Origin: Membranipora membranacea | Lineage: Eukaryota > Bryozoa > Gymnolaemata > Cheilostomatida > Membraniporidae | Assembly: GCA_914767715.1 (NCBI GenBank) | Contig: OU612065.1 | Span: forward strand, 4,340,001 to 4,404,000 | Reading direction: 5' to 3' | DNA length: 64,000 nt | Shown: positions 25,171 to 38,400 of the stretch, in pieces | Layout: every line of letters begins with the position of its first letter | Position numbering within the stretch: position 1 is the stretch's first letter | Notes under the pieces: generated by a model | Told to the model about the DNA's origin: nothing | Database searches by the model: none | What the model saw: only the letters and a program-made list of their open reading frames with translations | Program-made: the position numbers and the translations under genes

Positions 25171-25487
25171 GATACTCAGCAGAGATAGAGAGAGAGTTAT
25201 GGACACAGTAATGCTGATCATAATTGTGTAGATGAGAACACACTTGTCAGCCACTGAGCTTAAGTATTTCAAAACAGATTGTGATTGCAAGTCTGTCCTT
25301 TTTAAATATATGTATAGAAATGGGTATTTCTCTGTCTTATTAAGAGTTTATTTCCTATGACTGCAGTCAGAGCAAAGCACAAAACATATGTTCTTGTGTG
25401 ATATGATTTACAAACCCCACAATCTTACACATCACTACAACACCACCAACTATGAGAAATTCATTATTTTAATATTATATGCAATAA
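25171..25487. other. Convergent 3' ends of DBR1 and NDUFS5
   Basis: The two stop codons are 317 bases apart and face each other, so the 3' UTRs must be short or overlap. No canonical AATAAA is obvious in the proper orientation for either gene; variants such as aatattaaaa (minus strand) could serve. Confidence 0.5.
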
Positions 25488-26415
25488 TTATGTCATTCTA
25501 TGTTGAGGTAAAGTCGCTCGTCTCTCATAGTATATGTCTGCTTCTGGAGCAGGCTTAAATTTGTTTTGCCTTTTCCTCTCCAACTGCATGGCTTCGTATC
25601 TTGCTCGCTACAAAAAATGTAAATACATGAGCTCGACTTTGATCTGGCAAAGACTTATTTTCTGAACAGCTCTCAGCGACATTATCTGTTGGGTATGAAA
25701 TAAAATTTGTAATGAAGTATACAGGCAACAAACATACCTAGCTAATACTTGCTGATATGAGTTCTTATTAGGACTCATCAGCAAAAAAATTATTTAAATG
25801 CAAGCTCTGACCTGCTTTCCTTTATGCATGCATTCCTTGAAATCCTCGATCTCCTTCCAACACTCTGTAAACATTTTCTTCTTACTTCCCTGGTAGGCAC
25901 ACTTAACTACCATCTTTTCATACTTCTCACATGGCGTGTTGACTCGTGTATACCTTCGAACAGCAAAATATAATATATATATATATATATATATAAAATA
26001 AAACATAATAGAGCAGTCATAATGATGCAGATGACTCCATAGTCAGGATATTTCTATACTCCGTACCAATGCGATTTTAGCCCATCTTTCATAGCATGGA
26101 AACAATCAAGCTATTCAATTTCGCTCTCATTGGGCATTCTCGGAGTGAATTCATTCAAATCCTATGGTATTGATTACAGAACCAGCCAAACCATGAGTAA
26201 CAATCAAAACTCATTGGATTGGATCTGAATGATCATTTGAAGCATTGAAACTCAAAGACTGTCTTTGCTCTGAATGTAACTTACCAATGCTCATTTAGCC
26301 TAGTCAATGGGGTGTACATGTATGGTTGAAAATTTGATGTGAGTGCATCAAACTCGGCAACATTGTAAAAGTGGTGCTTGTCATCAAACAAAGACTTGGG
26401 TTTCTCAGCAGCCAT
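25488..26415 (-). CDS. NDUFS5: Complex I subunit NDUFS5-like (CHCH protein)
   Basis: Three coding exons, 26415-26285, 25953-25812 and 25607-25488, make 130 residues. The diagnostic feature is a twin Cx9C motif: C52-x9-C62 (PCEKYEKMVVKC) and C75-x9-C85 (CWKEIEDFKEC). The downstream RYEAMQLERKRQ resembles the post-CHCH helix of insect NDUFS5, and the upstream TRLNEHW resembles the human segment before the first Cys. NDUFS5 is an accessory subunit on the intermembrane-space side of complex I, its disulfides introduced by the MIA40 pathway. At 130 residues it is longer than the human protein (about 106) because of an N-terminal extension. ATG 26415 directly follows a good 3' splice site (tttacag at 26417-26423), so a 5' UTR exon lies upstream. 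Another CHCH family is the main alternative. Confidence 0.78.
25973..25995 (+). repeat. (TA)n microsatellite
   Basis: An atatatat run in the first coding intron of the NDUFS5-like gene, close to the 3' splice site of its second exon. Similar (TA) tracts lie at about 13389-13420, 59365-59382 and 59458-59478. Confidence 0.9.
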
Positions 26416-26633
26416 CCTGTAAACAAATACACAGGTCACTTAACTGTATAATGGGGAGTAGTGCCGATTTTGGGGGTCATGGTAGCAGTTAGCAAGCCTA
26501 GCATGTATCTGAGAGAAATTATTGAACATTTGGTCATTTTGACTATGACTTGTCTGCTTTGAATTTTAGGAAGTGGAAGGTTTGATTCTGTTCGTGAAAT
26601 TTCATTGGCAACCACAAAGCATTTAAGTATGGG

Positions 26634-26851
26634 TCCCTGGAACTTACATGCCTTTACTTTGCCAATGTCCGTATCAACCATCCAATATACACCAAATAGG
26701 GTTAGAATCAAAACAAATATTTTTCACAATTTTGCCTTGAAATCTTTCACACTAACTTAGCCCTCCTTTTCATTTGCTTCAGGTTTGAAGCTTGGGTGGT
26801 TGATAATGGAAATTTGCAAAGTAAGACATGTATCTCCCAGGGGCTATCATA
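26634..26851. mobile_element. Palindromic element (family F2), copy 1
   Basis: The left arm (gggtccctggaacttacatg, then cctttactttgccaatgtcc, through about 26692) is complementary to about 26793-26851 (ttgggtggttgataatggaa ... ctcccaggggc). The same sequence, folded tightly with almost no loop, is at 61453-61560. No coding capacity. Confidence 0.75.
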
Positions 26852-27163
26852 CCAGTTGACCAATAAAGTCATGCGTATGTATCATCGAGGCAGGTATTTT
26901 CAAGAGCAGGTGCAATTCAGGTGTCAAGCAAACCCTGTTGTGCTAAAAATGTATCCGCTAAATGGCTATCCGCTACATATCTCTGCAACAGGGCCATCCA
27001 CTTATGACATATACCTACCCATCCGGCAATGCTAAATGGCCATCCATTTCACCAATCTCAAAGTGTGACTGTCACTAACCCATCCGGATGCCTATTTAGC
27101 AACCGCCTGATGTCGCCTTGGCATCCAGTGGCTGCCAAATAAGCATCCCATTCGTACTCAGAC

Positions 27164-27262
27164 CCACACCACAGGTCTTCTCCAAAACCTGGGACTTTGG
27201 CAATGTTTGACTGCCCCCTTTGAGTTTTCATTGGGGGCAGTCAAACATTGCCAAAGTTGACC
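27164..27262. mobile_element. Foldback (family F3), copy 1
   Basis: The inner arms actttggcaatgtttgactgcccc (27194-27217) and its complement (27233-27258) are preceded by accacaggtcttctccaaaa. The right outer arm is missing, so this copy is incomplete compared with 28009-28111. Confidence 0.8.
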
Positions 27263-28008
27263 ATTGACCTAGGTCAAAAAGGCCTCTCTCAACCTGGGGC
27301 ACTCTAAATTTGCACAAACCACGGCACATACGAGACAGAGAGAGAGAGAGAGCAATGAAATAAACCCTTGTTTATTGGAGAGAGTTGCCCTGTTGCAGAT
27401 TGTGTATTGACTGTAAAGTCTATACATGCCTGTGTAACTCTAATACATTGAATTGGAACGAGTTCAGTGGTCTAATGTCAGATTTTAGTTAGGCTTTATT
27501 GATGTTGTATCTCATTCTCAGTATTACTATTTGTGTGTGCTCGACTTGAGATAGCTAAATTACATCAAGTCAAAGCCTGTACATTACACAAGACTTCTTA
27601 TTTGTAATTTAAACTAGGTCAGACTCAAAAGGAAAATTTTTACATCCACAGGATATTGACACATATTTATAGGTCACAATTTAAACCAATTAATCTGTTT
27701 TGTGATTACTGAAATAGACCTTACTTTATTTTCCTCTGAAATGCTGTGAAGGTTGCAGGCATAAAATCCTTAGCTTGAAATCCCTGCCCTAGAATTATAC
27801 TGATTGATCTTGCCGAGACTATTAAATACTTTTAAGGATTTGAAGCTAAATCTTTGATGCATTCTGGGAGATTTATGTCACGTAATAATAAATGTGATTA
27901 ATGGAATAGTCCTAAAACTAAGGCTATACTCTGAGTCTAATACATCGTCATTCTAAATCTGGGAAAGAGGAAAAATAAACTAAACTGCTTTGGGGTCTAT
28001 TTCTATGC

Positions 28009-28111
28009 CACAGGTCTACTCCAAAACCTGGGATTTTTGCAATGTTTGACTGCCCTCAAGAGGGGGGCAGTCAAAAATTGCCAAAATCCCAGGTTTTGGA
28101 GTAGACCTGTG
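28009..28111. mobile_element. Foldback (family F3), copy 2, near-perfect
   Basis: Bases 28009-28111 read almost identically on both strands: cacaggtctactccaaaacc at one end and its complement ggttttggagtagacctgtg at the other, with only a few bases of loop (caagagg). It is the fullest of three copies in the window. Confidence 0.9.
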
Positions 28112-29035
28112 TTCTATACCCTTAGCAGAGGAGTAGTAATTATGGCTCAACTCAGTATTCTATTGCTCTGTCTGTGCTCAGAGTCAGAGATACTCTGAAT
28201 TAATCTTTCTATGATTGAATAGTACCTGGACCATACTAGTCACGTGAACCTGCACAACATCAGTCACTGCACTGCTTGACCTGTCTGTGGTTTAACCGTC
28301 CATTCTCCCTGGTGGTGGTTCAACTTGTCCTAGGATTGATGGAGGGAGTCATAAATAATAATACAATAGTAGAAAAAACACCAGTTACTTGCTGCTTACT
28401 ACTGTATGTATGTACCCTGGGGTTTTGTTATTTTGTTGTTTTTAGCCCTACCCACCACTGAGACTGCTGTTGTAAACATACTCACTGTACTAGAAGCCCT
28501 ACTTTACCTTCTAACCTTCTTACCTACTAAATCCAAGACTACCCAGGCCTCCCCACCAAGGAGTTAACTCCTTTTTCTACCTTATCTTAATTGTCTCTAA
28601 TCAAAGTGATCCACAAAATATTATCATAATAATAATGACAAACCTTTGCTGCACTAAATAGAAATATGATTGCATTAAGGCACCCTGGCACTAATTTGAT
28701 ACTTAGTAAGTAAGGCCGTGAATGGGTTTCATAACAGAGGAGGTTGAATTGTAGACATCAATCATTGGGTCGAAAATTCATCCGGATGGTTCGCAGACAT
28801 CATTGCTAAATAGGCATCCGGGTGGGTCTGTGACAGTGGTGATACTTTGAGATTGACGGATACAAGGTGAAATGAGGGAATAGCCAGTTAGCACTGCCGT
28901 ATGCGTATGGGTATTTGTCATGAGCGGACGGCCCTTTTACAGAGATACGTGGCGAATGGCAGTTTACCGGACACATTTTCAGCACAACAACCTTGTTACT
29001 AGTACTGGCCACTGTTTGCTCCTGACCACTCACAC

Positions 29036-29435
29036 ACTGATACCTTTGTAGTGTGATGTGGTTTGTATGATGTGATTGGATTCGACAGATCTGGGCCTAC
29101 AAACAGAAGGAGAGCCAGCCATGCTTTCTTATATCAGCTGGTTTTGTAACTTTGCGAATGGCCATTATTAACCCCCCTCCCCCATCAACGTTTTTCTGAG
29201 GGGTGCTTCATCATGGCAAAGTGTACATGCTTATAACTCCAGATGCCTATGCTTCAGGCCCCTGCATATGGCAATCAAATGATTAACATTACAACAAATA
29301 ATATCAATATACCTGTATCATAAACCGGGCTCACTATTATGTTGACTAAACTCTCAAATATTGATGAGAAGAATTAATAAAAATCATAACTGCAATATCA
29401 CAGTGGTGGCTATTGCTTTTATCTATGCATTGTAG
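29036..29435. other. UBE4A 5' region
   Basis: No ORF of note. A 3' splice site (attgtag ending at 29435) lies 20 bases before the UBE4A start codon, so an untranslated exon and the promoter are expected upstream, but I could not pick them out. Confidence 0.5.
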
Positions 29436-29455
29436 AGTTCAATGTTGATGAAAAC

Positions 29456-32400
29456 ATGGCTCAGACTCCCAATCCTTTCGCCGCATTCCGTGGTGCTGCC
29501 AGTGTTATTGAGACCAAAGATTCCTTGACGAGTGGAGGTTTGTGAAACTCTTAATTTATCTTTTTATCTATGTTGACAGTTAGGTGAGCTACCAGTACAT
29601 ATTGTGCCTGTAATTGTTAAAGTTAACACAATAAACATATTAGTATGAAATATCTTCTTTATTTTTTGAAGGCTCTAACAAAAACGCAACTATAGAATCT
29701 AAAGCCAGACAGAAGCTCGATCTCAGCCACTGCATAGAAAGGGTGTTTTTAGTCACACTGGATAAAGGTTTGTTAGTTATAATAATTTTTGCTGGGGGTC
29801 AGCGTTATTTTTCTGTCGTGAATAAGATGGTGTAGCAGATTCCTGCGTGAGCCAAGGTAGATACTACGGATGTTTCTTTGAGTGCCGTTGGTTCTCTACC
29901 TTGCGATACTTCTTAGAGTTACACTGTAGTATGCCGACGATATTGACCTGCAACGACCTGTCTACCTTACCCTTTTCTTCAATAGATTGATAATTGCATG
30001 CTCTCCTGGTAAAACTGTGAAAATTGTATGAGCCTTGGCTCAGTGTCACTCTGTAATGTTCAAAACACACTGAGTAGTTGTAACATCAGAGGTTTACCCG
30101 CTCGTCAACATTGTGAACATGACTGCTTACAGCGATTTGATAAGCGGTGCAGTTTGAATGATGTCACACAACCAGCGTATAGAGGATTGTTGTGTTTATA
30201 AAAATCATTTAAGGAGTCGTTGAGGTTGCTGTCTGTGTGTTTAGATTAAAACGACAGGAATTTAAAAATTTGTTCATCAAATCATGTACAGCTTGTAAGA
30301 CAGGGACCATCAAAACCTGTTTCAATTCCATGCCGGCAATTTTTTTTTACTTTAAAATTGTATCTGGGGGCTGAGACCTGTTGTCTTAATAATAAAAGAA
30401 CTGCTTAATCTGGCTCCTATACTGTATTGATTGAATATGACGTGATATGATTGTTTGTATGTTGTAGACTTGGACGGACTTCATGACTCTCGTCCAAAGA
30501 AGGCAGTATTTCTTGAGGAACTAAGTTCTACCCTTGATGACCAGGAATGGCTGGATTTTGAGAACATGTCACAGGTACATATTATGGTTATCTTGTACAC
30601 ATCAGTATTTGTGTTGTTTTCCATGGTGAGCTGTAGTCAAAAGCTTGCCTTTTGGTGTATACCTTTCCTATCGTGGGCCTGCAAGGAGGTGATTGGCTAA
30701 CTAGACATGAATAGCAGTCTGGGGTTTGAGTTCGTTGATGACGGAGCCCCTCATTTATCAGATATTCAGATTTCATGAAATTCATCATATAAACCATACC
30801 TTGGTACCTGTACCTAATGGTCCAATGCATTTGTTGATGTTATAGGCAATGTTTGAACGTACCTTGATGTCTGCTGATCAGCTTCAGGAATCCTTAGTAC
30901 AATTGAATCAAGGTGTCAAGCCAGATGACCCTGTTTTGGAAGCTCGTACTTTGGTATATCTTGCGCAATGTTATGTGAGGGCAACCAAAGAAAAGGATAA
31001 GGTAAAGCCAGATCATTACAACTGAATATTATTATTTTTTGTGCAATTTACCTCAATTCCTTTATATTTTAGCCAGTTGCTCATCCTTTTCAATCAGATT
31101 ATAAATGATTGAATATCATAGCAAAGACCTAGATCAAGTTTGATCTGATTTGCAATCGGCTAGATCCCATTCTACTAGTGGCAACTCCAAATGCAGCCAA
31201 ATTGGATCATACTTGATCTAACTAACAGCTTATGCACCATAAGAAGAGTACTGAAAATATCAGATGATTTTCTCTGAGATCCAGACTGAAACGATCTTGT
31301 TCTATAGATCTTTCTCTCGAGCTTACTGTTTTCAGACTCATTCTGAACTTTCAATCTTCAACTATCTGATTTACAGGTGAAAATGAATATCAATCATTAC
31401 AATTCTTATCCAAGTTAAATCTTGATATTATAATTCATGTAGGTGAGCTGTGCCAAGTGCCAGGAGATAATAGTAGAGAATGGATCGACTTGCCTCAGAC
31501 AGCCAGATCTTTATGTGGGACAAAGTGACAGTATAGAGATACAGCTCATCAATCAGTTTAACGTGCTGGCGTACCCGAGTGCAGGTATGTGTTTTGGTTA
31601 TAATACACAAAAAACACGCAGAGAGTTGTTGAGCTATGACATTATAGTTCTGTGATCAAGTTTTAACTCTTGCCGTGTCTAAATATTTCTTATCAAACAC
31701 TTCTCCCAGCACTTCTTATAATCTAGCGTATGAGGGCATCAGGACATGTTTTTTTTCCAATTGTCAACAACAGTTGTTTCTACTTTTCGTCTGCGTGGCA
31801 GTAGGGCAACAATCCCCATCTATCAAAATTTTCTCTCACAAAATAACATGATACTGATGTGCAATCTCTTATGGACATTAATGATAATTTATGAGAAGAG
31901 GGAAAGGCATTATCATTATCAACACGTTCCGATGTTGTAGATGGTGATATCATAATGGACTTTATTGAGAGAGTTTTGAAAGATGTGTTTGAGACTGAAG
32001 ACTTATTTACACTCTGCTCAACATTACATCCGCTGCTCACTAAGCTACACAGATCTTTCACCAGAGGAATGCTCGGTAAACTATGCTCTGATAATGACGC
32101 ATTCAGCTCCCTCAAAATTCTCAAGTTCTTTCTCAGGAATCAGGATCTTGCTGAGGTAGATATTATACTATACCCCTTAGGGTTGAGTTCTTTGTTCAAT
32201 GCTTCGAACATTCATGACTTGCTATGGTTTCCTGTATATTCCAGTTTTGTTGGAACCAGATGGAAAACATTGTTTGATTGCAAATTTATTCGATAATCAT
32301 AATAAAAAAATATGAAAATTTGAGGATATTTAATAATCAGAAGCTTGTGCTGCGTCAAGCACATGATAATCTTGTTGGTATTGTTTAGCTTATGTTGAGG

Positions 32401-35400
32401 TTTATGCCTCAAATTATCAAGTTATCAAATTATCAGGTTCAAAATACAATGAAATTTGCACAATATTGATATAAATTTGTATATATCAAATGCAAAAAAT
32501 ATGTTTGCACTTGTTATTATTGAACTAGTCATGGTGATAATTTTTCCTATTGATTTCACTACATATTTTAACGATTTCAGGTCTTGCTAGCCTTTAGTAA
32601 CACAAACATATCATCAGCCATGGCTTATGAGAAGACGCTATTTGGTACTATTCTCAGCAGCAGCTGTGCTCCGAACGTATACACAACAACGTCCGATATA
32701 TTCAACGAGCCAGCCTCTATGACTCAGGCTGATGTCGACCGCTCAGACAATCGAGCTTATACAGTACTGTTAAAAAACAAAAGCCAGCTTCTATTTATTT
32801 ATTGTTAATGTTCTAAGAGACCTACGACCCATATCTCTGAGGCAAAATACTCATACCTCTGATTTGTTTCATTTGCATGCAAGTTGATCAAAAAAGTTGA
32901 GCAGTTTCAGAATTTGAATGCCAGAGTTTGATAGCTAAAGACATACTTAATGCACCATAAAAATGATTAATGGGCGGTTTTGTTAACTCTGTTTTTAGAA
33001 CTCAGAGATGATAATCTCATACATGCATGACCTGTTTTATGGTTTATGTAAATTGTCAGCCAGGACAAAGCATCTACTCATGTCATGGATAGGCAAGCTG
33101 CTGCATGCTAACACAGGTGAGCACTTTGGTCAGGCCACTACCTGGTCAGGCACACTTGCCATATGTATATTAGTAATAATAAGGAGTAGGAGGTAGCTCA
33201 GTTGGTTAGAGCGCCTGCCCTTTGCCTGCCCTTCAACGCGCAAGCGTTCGAGGTCCTGGGTTCGAATCCCGCTGCAGTCTACTGACTACTGGGCTCATAT
33301 GACGCCCCAGGTGTGCTCCGACCTGTCTGCAAACTGAGAGCAACTTGGCACCGAATACGGCGGCAGCGCCCTTAAGGCACTGATATTTCTCAGTCCTCGG
33401 ACGGAGACAACACTTGCGATTTTAACCCACAATAAGAATTGCCCTCTCTTTGGTTAAATTATCACTCCCAATATTTTGTGATAGTAGATCTATTTTGTAC
33501 ATGTGAATGGATCCGATGATTACAAATTGTTTAAACTTTTTAATGTCACATGTAATTTAAAATAATTATCATTTGTATCATATTTCATGCCCTGTTTGGT
33601 CACCACGCATACTGTTTCAGGTTTTGGCCACAGCATCTCAATCTTGTACTCAAATATCATTATATTTTTGATGCTGCTCTAATGGTTTTCCATGGTTTTT
33701 CTGGGGCCTTAGAACAGTGCAAGTAACATGAGAATAGATCGGTAAGTAAGTAATTCATGCAATCAAAAATATAGCATATATTTTCATTCTCTGATGACGA
33801 TTGTGGGGGTACAGTAACCCGAAAATGTCACTGTTGGTGTCAAGAAAGAAATACAACGTTGCTACAATATGCTCCCCAAAGGGTAGCATAATAAAAAGGA
33901 ATATGTGACTAAGGGTATTTGTTTTCTCACAATGTTCCTGGTGACAGAAGTATTATTTTCTTTAGGGAGGATAAAGTTAGCATCTACCATGTCTATTTAT
34001 CCCAATATGCCACGGGATGAATGCAGTGATGGTCTGATGTTAAACCTCTGTGCTGTGCTGATAAAGCTATGCAAACCATTCAGTCAACCTTCAAACCCTA
34101 GATTACAAAAGATTCAGCCTGAATACTGCCATCAGCAGTTCTTGGAGGTCAACCTACAGGAGAAAAAACATCATCATGTCCTGGGTAGGTCATATTCATT
34201 TAATCGTTTCCTCCCGCCCTGTTGTTACGTTTACAAAGGTACAAAGCCACGTCATACGCGATCACAACGATTATTCTAGGATTGGTTTCTGCGTATAGTA
34301 CGTTATTGGATTCTATGTTGAAAGTGAGCAGCAGTGTTGATGGACGGTCCTGATCCTGTTTCACTACCACTCAGCTGATGTTTTAACAACCAAAGACTTC
34401 TCAGCCAGCCATCCTCCGCTATATTACTTGATTCCCTGTAATTTACCTTGATATTCCTTGTTATGCAGGTTTGCCGGAGGAAACTTTTCTTATCACACTT
34501 GAGGAAAATGAAGTGAGGGAGTTACAAAAGCCCGATCAGTATGGTTTTATATGTGATCTATATTTCCTTACACAGCAGGCTCTTTATTATGGGGTGCATG
34601 CTATGAATGAGAGGTCAGTTTTTAAAAGGAATTACTTCCCTGTACCCTGTATTAAAGACTACCCGGAGACCAATGCATGTTATAGTCAGGCAGTTACTTA
34701 TGATAAAGCCATAGACTTATAGAGATTTCTCTATAAGTCTATGTATAAAGCATAATGCAGAGAATGGGAGTTACCTCCCCCTATGGGAGGCACTTTTTCC
34801 ACCATCAATAATTCATGCCAAGTAGAGCATTGAGTTTTTTACCATACAAATCTGACAAAACTTTATCATAAGTAACTGCCTGTCTGTAACATGCATTGGT
34901 CTTTGGGCAGTCTTGAAGCATCACAATACAATATTATATATGCAAACCTGTATCTATAGCAAACTACAATAAGTGCAGACGTTCAGACGTTGTGTGCTTC
35001 ACCTCTATCCATCCCCAACGTTAATCGATTTACTACTTTGTATTAGGTTTATGAATCTTAACCGAGAGCTGAGCAGGATCCAGGCAGCTTATCAACAGAT
35101 TCAGAACAACCCCGGAGCTCAAGGTCATGAAACTATCAAGCGCTTGTATGAAAAGGGTATGATTGTGATGATCAATAATGCAGATAGTGCATTGAAAATT
35201 GCTTTTGTCGGAGTCTTAAATCTCCGAACATCACAAATTTGATTGTGCAACAACATCTGTGTATCACTGCAACAAATACTCCTAACATTGTATGGCCAAG
35301 CTACGGTTTTTCATTCTCATGCAACAAAAACCTGCATTGTGACAGTCTGCCACGCGCTGTTTGAGTAAATAATACACACATTACAAGATATATATATATC

Positions 35401-38400
35401 ACAAATTCATTATGGTAGTTAATAATAGTCCAGGGACTTTTGTCCAGAAATAAAGATAGAAATGATTACTTAAAAAATTAGTAATTAAATAAATCGTTAA
35501 AGTGTGTGTGTAAATTAATGGGGCACATAAAGGTATGAACACAGATACCACTGGTAATAAGATTCTCGCAGTGAAATGTACTATATAATGGAGAAAATAA
35601 TGAATAAAAATGCAAATATTATAAAGTAGAAAAGTTTATGCACCTGTATGTATGTGCCACAATATAAAATGGCGTCACTGGATTTTTTTATTTACTTACA
35701 CATGTACCTTCAATCACCTTGAAATCAGAGATACATAAAATTGAGGATTCCTACCCTACCCGAGGTATCATTCAGGGTGCTGGGCATATAAACATTCATG
35801 TGTTTCATGTGTCAGCATCATTAGATACTTAGATTCTTCTTTGGCGTGCATTTTTAGCGATGAAGAAGTACATGTGTATGAGAGCTGCTATGGTTGACCC
35901 ACTTTTGCTGAAATCGTCACTAGAGTTTCACATCGCCAGCGCAACATACCTATCATATCTAGCTACAGGGGGAGACAATACCAAGCCCTTCAGCGATATA
36001 ACATTCCCCCTGACAGACTGTAATACTCAACTACTGGCGTGTATGCCTGAGTTTACCCTCACTAATATCACTGATGCTATGGTGATCACTCGACGCTTCA
36101 AAGACTCCTACTTCCAGGTACTGTTTCACATTTGATTTTATCTTGTATGTACAAACTACCATTGGATGCTGTTTTAGTTACCACATATTCAACTAGCACA
36201 CCGCTAGTATTCCTTATCCCTGCAACCACGGCGTCACTTTATTTTCTTTCAGGATGTTGTCGATAGAGTAGGCCATCTTATGGACTTAATTCTGATCTTC
36301 ATGGGCAGCAAATCTCGAGTGAAAAACCCACATCTGAGAGCTAAGCTAGCTGAAGTGTTACATGTTATCATGCCTAAGCAAGATCTCTCCCCTAACTCAA
36401 CAATGGTCACTCAATCGTAAGTACCACGATGAATTGACAATTGCAACAATTTTAACATATATTTTGATTAAATACACTATTTCATTCAGAGCTGGGATAG
36501 AATCACCATTCAGTCAAGTCGTTGAGAGTCAAGTTGCAAGTCACGACTTGACTTTTAATACTGAGCTTGTGACTTGACCTGTCTTTGTTGAATATGTCCC
36601 TTGACTTGACTTAGAGAGTCTGATGACCTTGATACCGACATTGAAAGTCATCAGTATCAAGGTTTCATCCTAATAATATATTATGAACTTTATTAACCGC
36701 CGATCTAATAAATACCAATCAAATAAAGGAGAAATGATGGTCAAAGTGTATTGCTTTTTTATTTACAATCGCAGATTGCATAAAATATATTGAGCTGTCA
36801 TAAAATTATTTAATTGATGATACCAGGGAGTTTGAGATTGAGTTCGAGATGATACCACTACAGCCAGTAGGAATTGTCTTCTCTCCTGACATGTGCTGAA
36901 AACTCTATGGAGAAAAAAATTGATATTTCCGAATAACAGTGTTGTTGAGGAAATGCTGAGCTTACACCAAACTAGGGATATAATTGAGGTTAAGACAATT
37001 GTTACATTGTGTTTAATCTTTAATGTTACATAACAGGTGGGACAATAGACATATTATTCAAATATTGAAGTGTAATATATCAAAACTTGCATTGCAAAGT
37101 ATTGCATCAATTGATGCAACTAACAGACCCCTATCAATTTGTGAGCCACAACCTGAAGCAGGCAAAGACAGGCTACACTATCCATTGTGGAGAGACATAG
37201 GGATAAGGACAATGTGATAGAAACTAATATAAGCCCCAGATTATGTACCATATAAATCGGGTGGGCACGCTCATCCCGATGATGTTTTTGATTATGCCGT
37301 GCTGTCAAGAGGGCCCGAGACATTGGCCTGACTCATCTTTTTACTTGTGAGCTGTGGGCCGCTGACTTGATTTATGATTTTTAATGGCTTGGAGAATAGC
37401 CATGACTTGACTTAGCAAGATTTAAGACTTGACAGTAATTCATTTTTCCCAGCTCTGATGTTACATCTACACATGTATATTTAAATTCATATTCAACTGT
37501 ATTACATTGATCATATATGAGGGGAGGGCAGTAGTATGAGGGCGTATCCCCAGAGAACAGATGTTTGGCACCCATAAAACTCTAAGACTGCTGGAAAATA
37601 TGATGATGATGATTACTGTTAGGAGTAGGACCAGACATAATATAAATAAAGAGTATGTTCATGGTTAGGATACTTCTACACATCTGTGATATCAGTAGGA
37701 CATTAATGTTACCACTTCTGTAATATGAAAGTTGTATGATGTTGAGTTTCAGGTGAAGGCGGTTTTGAATATTGACGTTTTATTGGTCGTGAAAGAAATT
37801 ATTGATATTTTTGTAAAAGTTTGTCATATTCTAAATCCATAATCGTGTATCTTTTGAACAATAGCCAATGATGTGATTGATTTTGGTAACAGAATTCCGG
37901 GAATGTTGAGCATGATCAATGAGGAGTGGCTCGGCTTGGCTTGGGCTGTTATTATCTTTCCCCCCTTTTATCTGTGAAACTTGTACCGGCGGGATAATTG
38001 TGTGTTCCTGATCACCAAAGCTGGAAAGGAATTACGTCATGATGGACACAAGACTACCCAGAAAGCTTGTAATCAACTTGCTATGCTTCTTTGTTTAGGC
38101 AGGATATGATGAAAGAGAGATTGTTCCGAAATCATCCAAATATCAACAACCTGGCTGAAGTGCTTTTCCATGTGTTTGTTAGTATTGAGACTACTGGTGA
38201 GTCTGTAGAATTTGAACAGAAGCTCAGCTATCGACAGCCTATGTATAAAATCATCGACTACATCTGGAAAATAGATAAGCACAGGAAGGCTGTGGAGGTG
38301 AGAGTTTGCTGCATTTGATTAGATTCGATTAGTTTTGCCTCCAGGAGGTACTTTCATCGATGGACCGGTAAAGGCATAGCTACCACATGCAGAGAATATT

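Larger units (their letters stand above)
26920..29035. mobile_element. Long inverted repeat pair around 1.6 kb
   Basis: About 26920-27160 reappears inverted at about 28775-29000. Shared landmarks are ccggatgcctatttagcaa, atctctg.aa.agggcc.tcc and caatctcaaagt. The arms are diverged, so the insertion is old or the arms are separate copies of one repeat. Two hairpins of family F3 lie between them. The remainder (27259-28008 and 28112-28730) includes a short GA tract at about 27331-27352 and no supported exon. The region separates the divergently transcribed NDUFS5-like and UBE4A genes and must contain both promoters. Confidence 0.6.

Noticed and set aside
33184-33270. tRNA gene
   Set aside because: The A and B boxes are present, but the anticodon arm does not fold as a normal tRNA and the same head is attached to the same non-tRNA body at 8258-8461, so it is a SINE.
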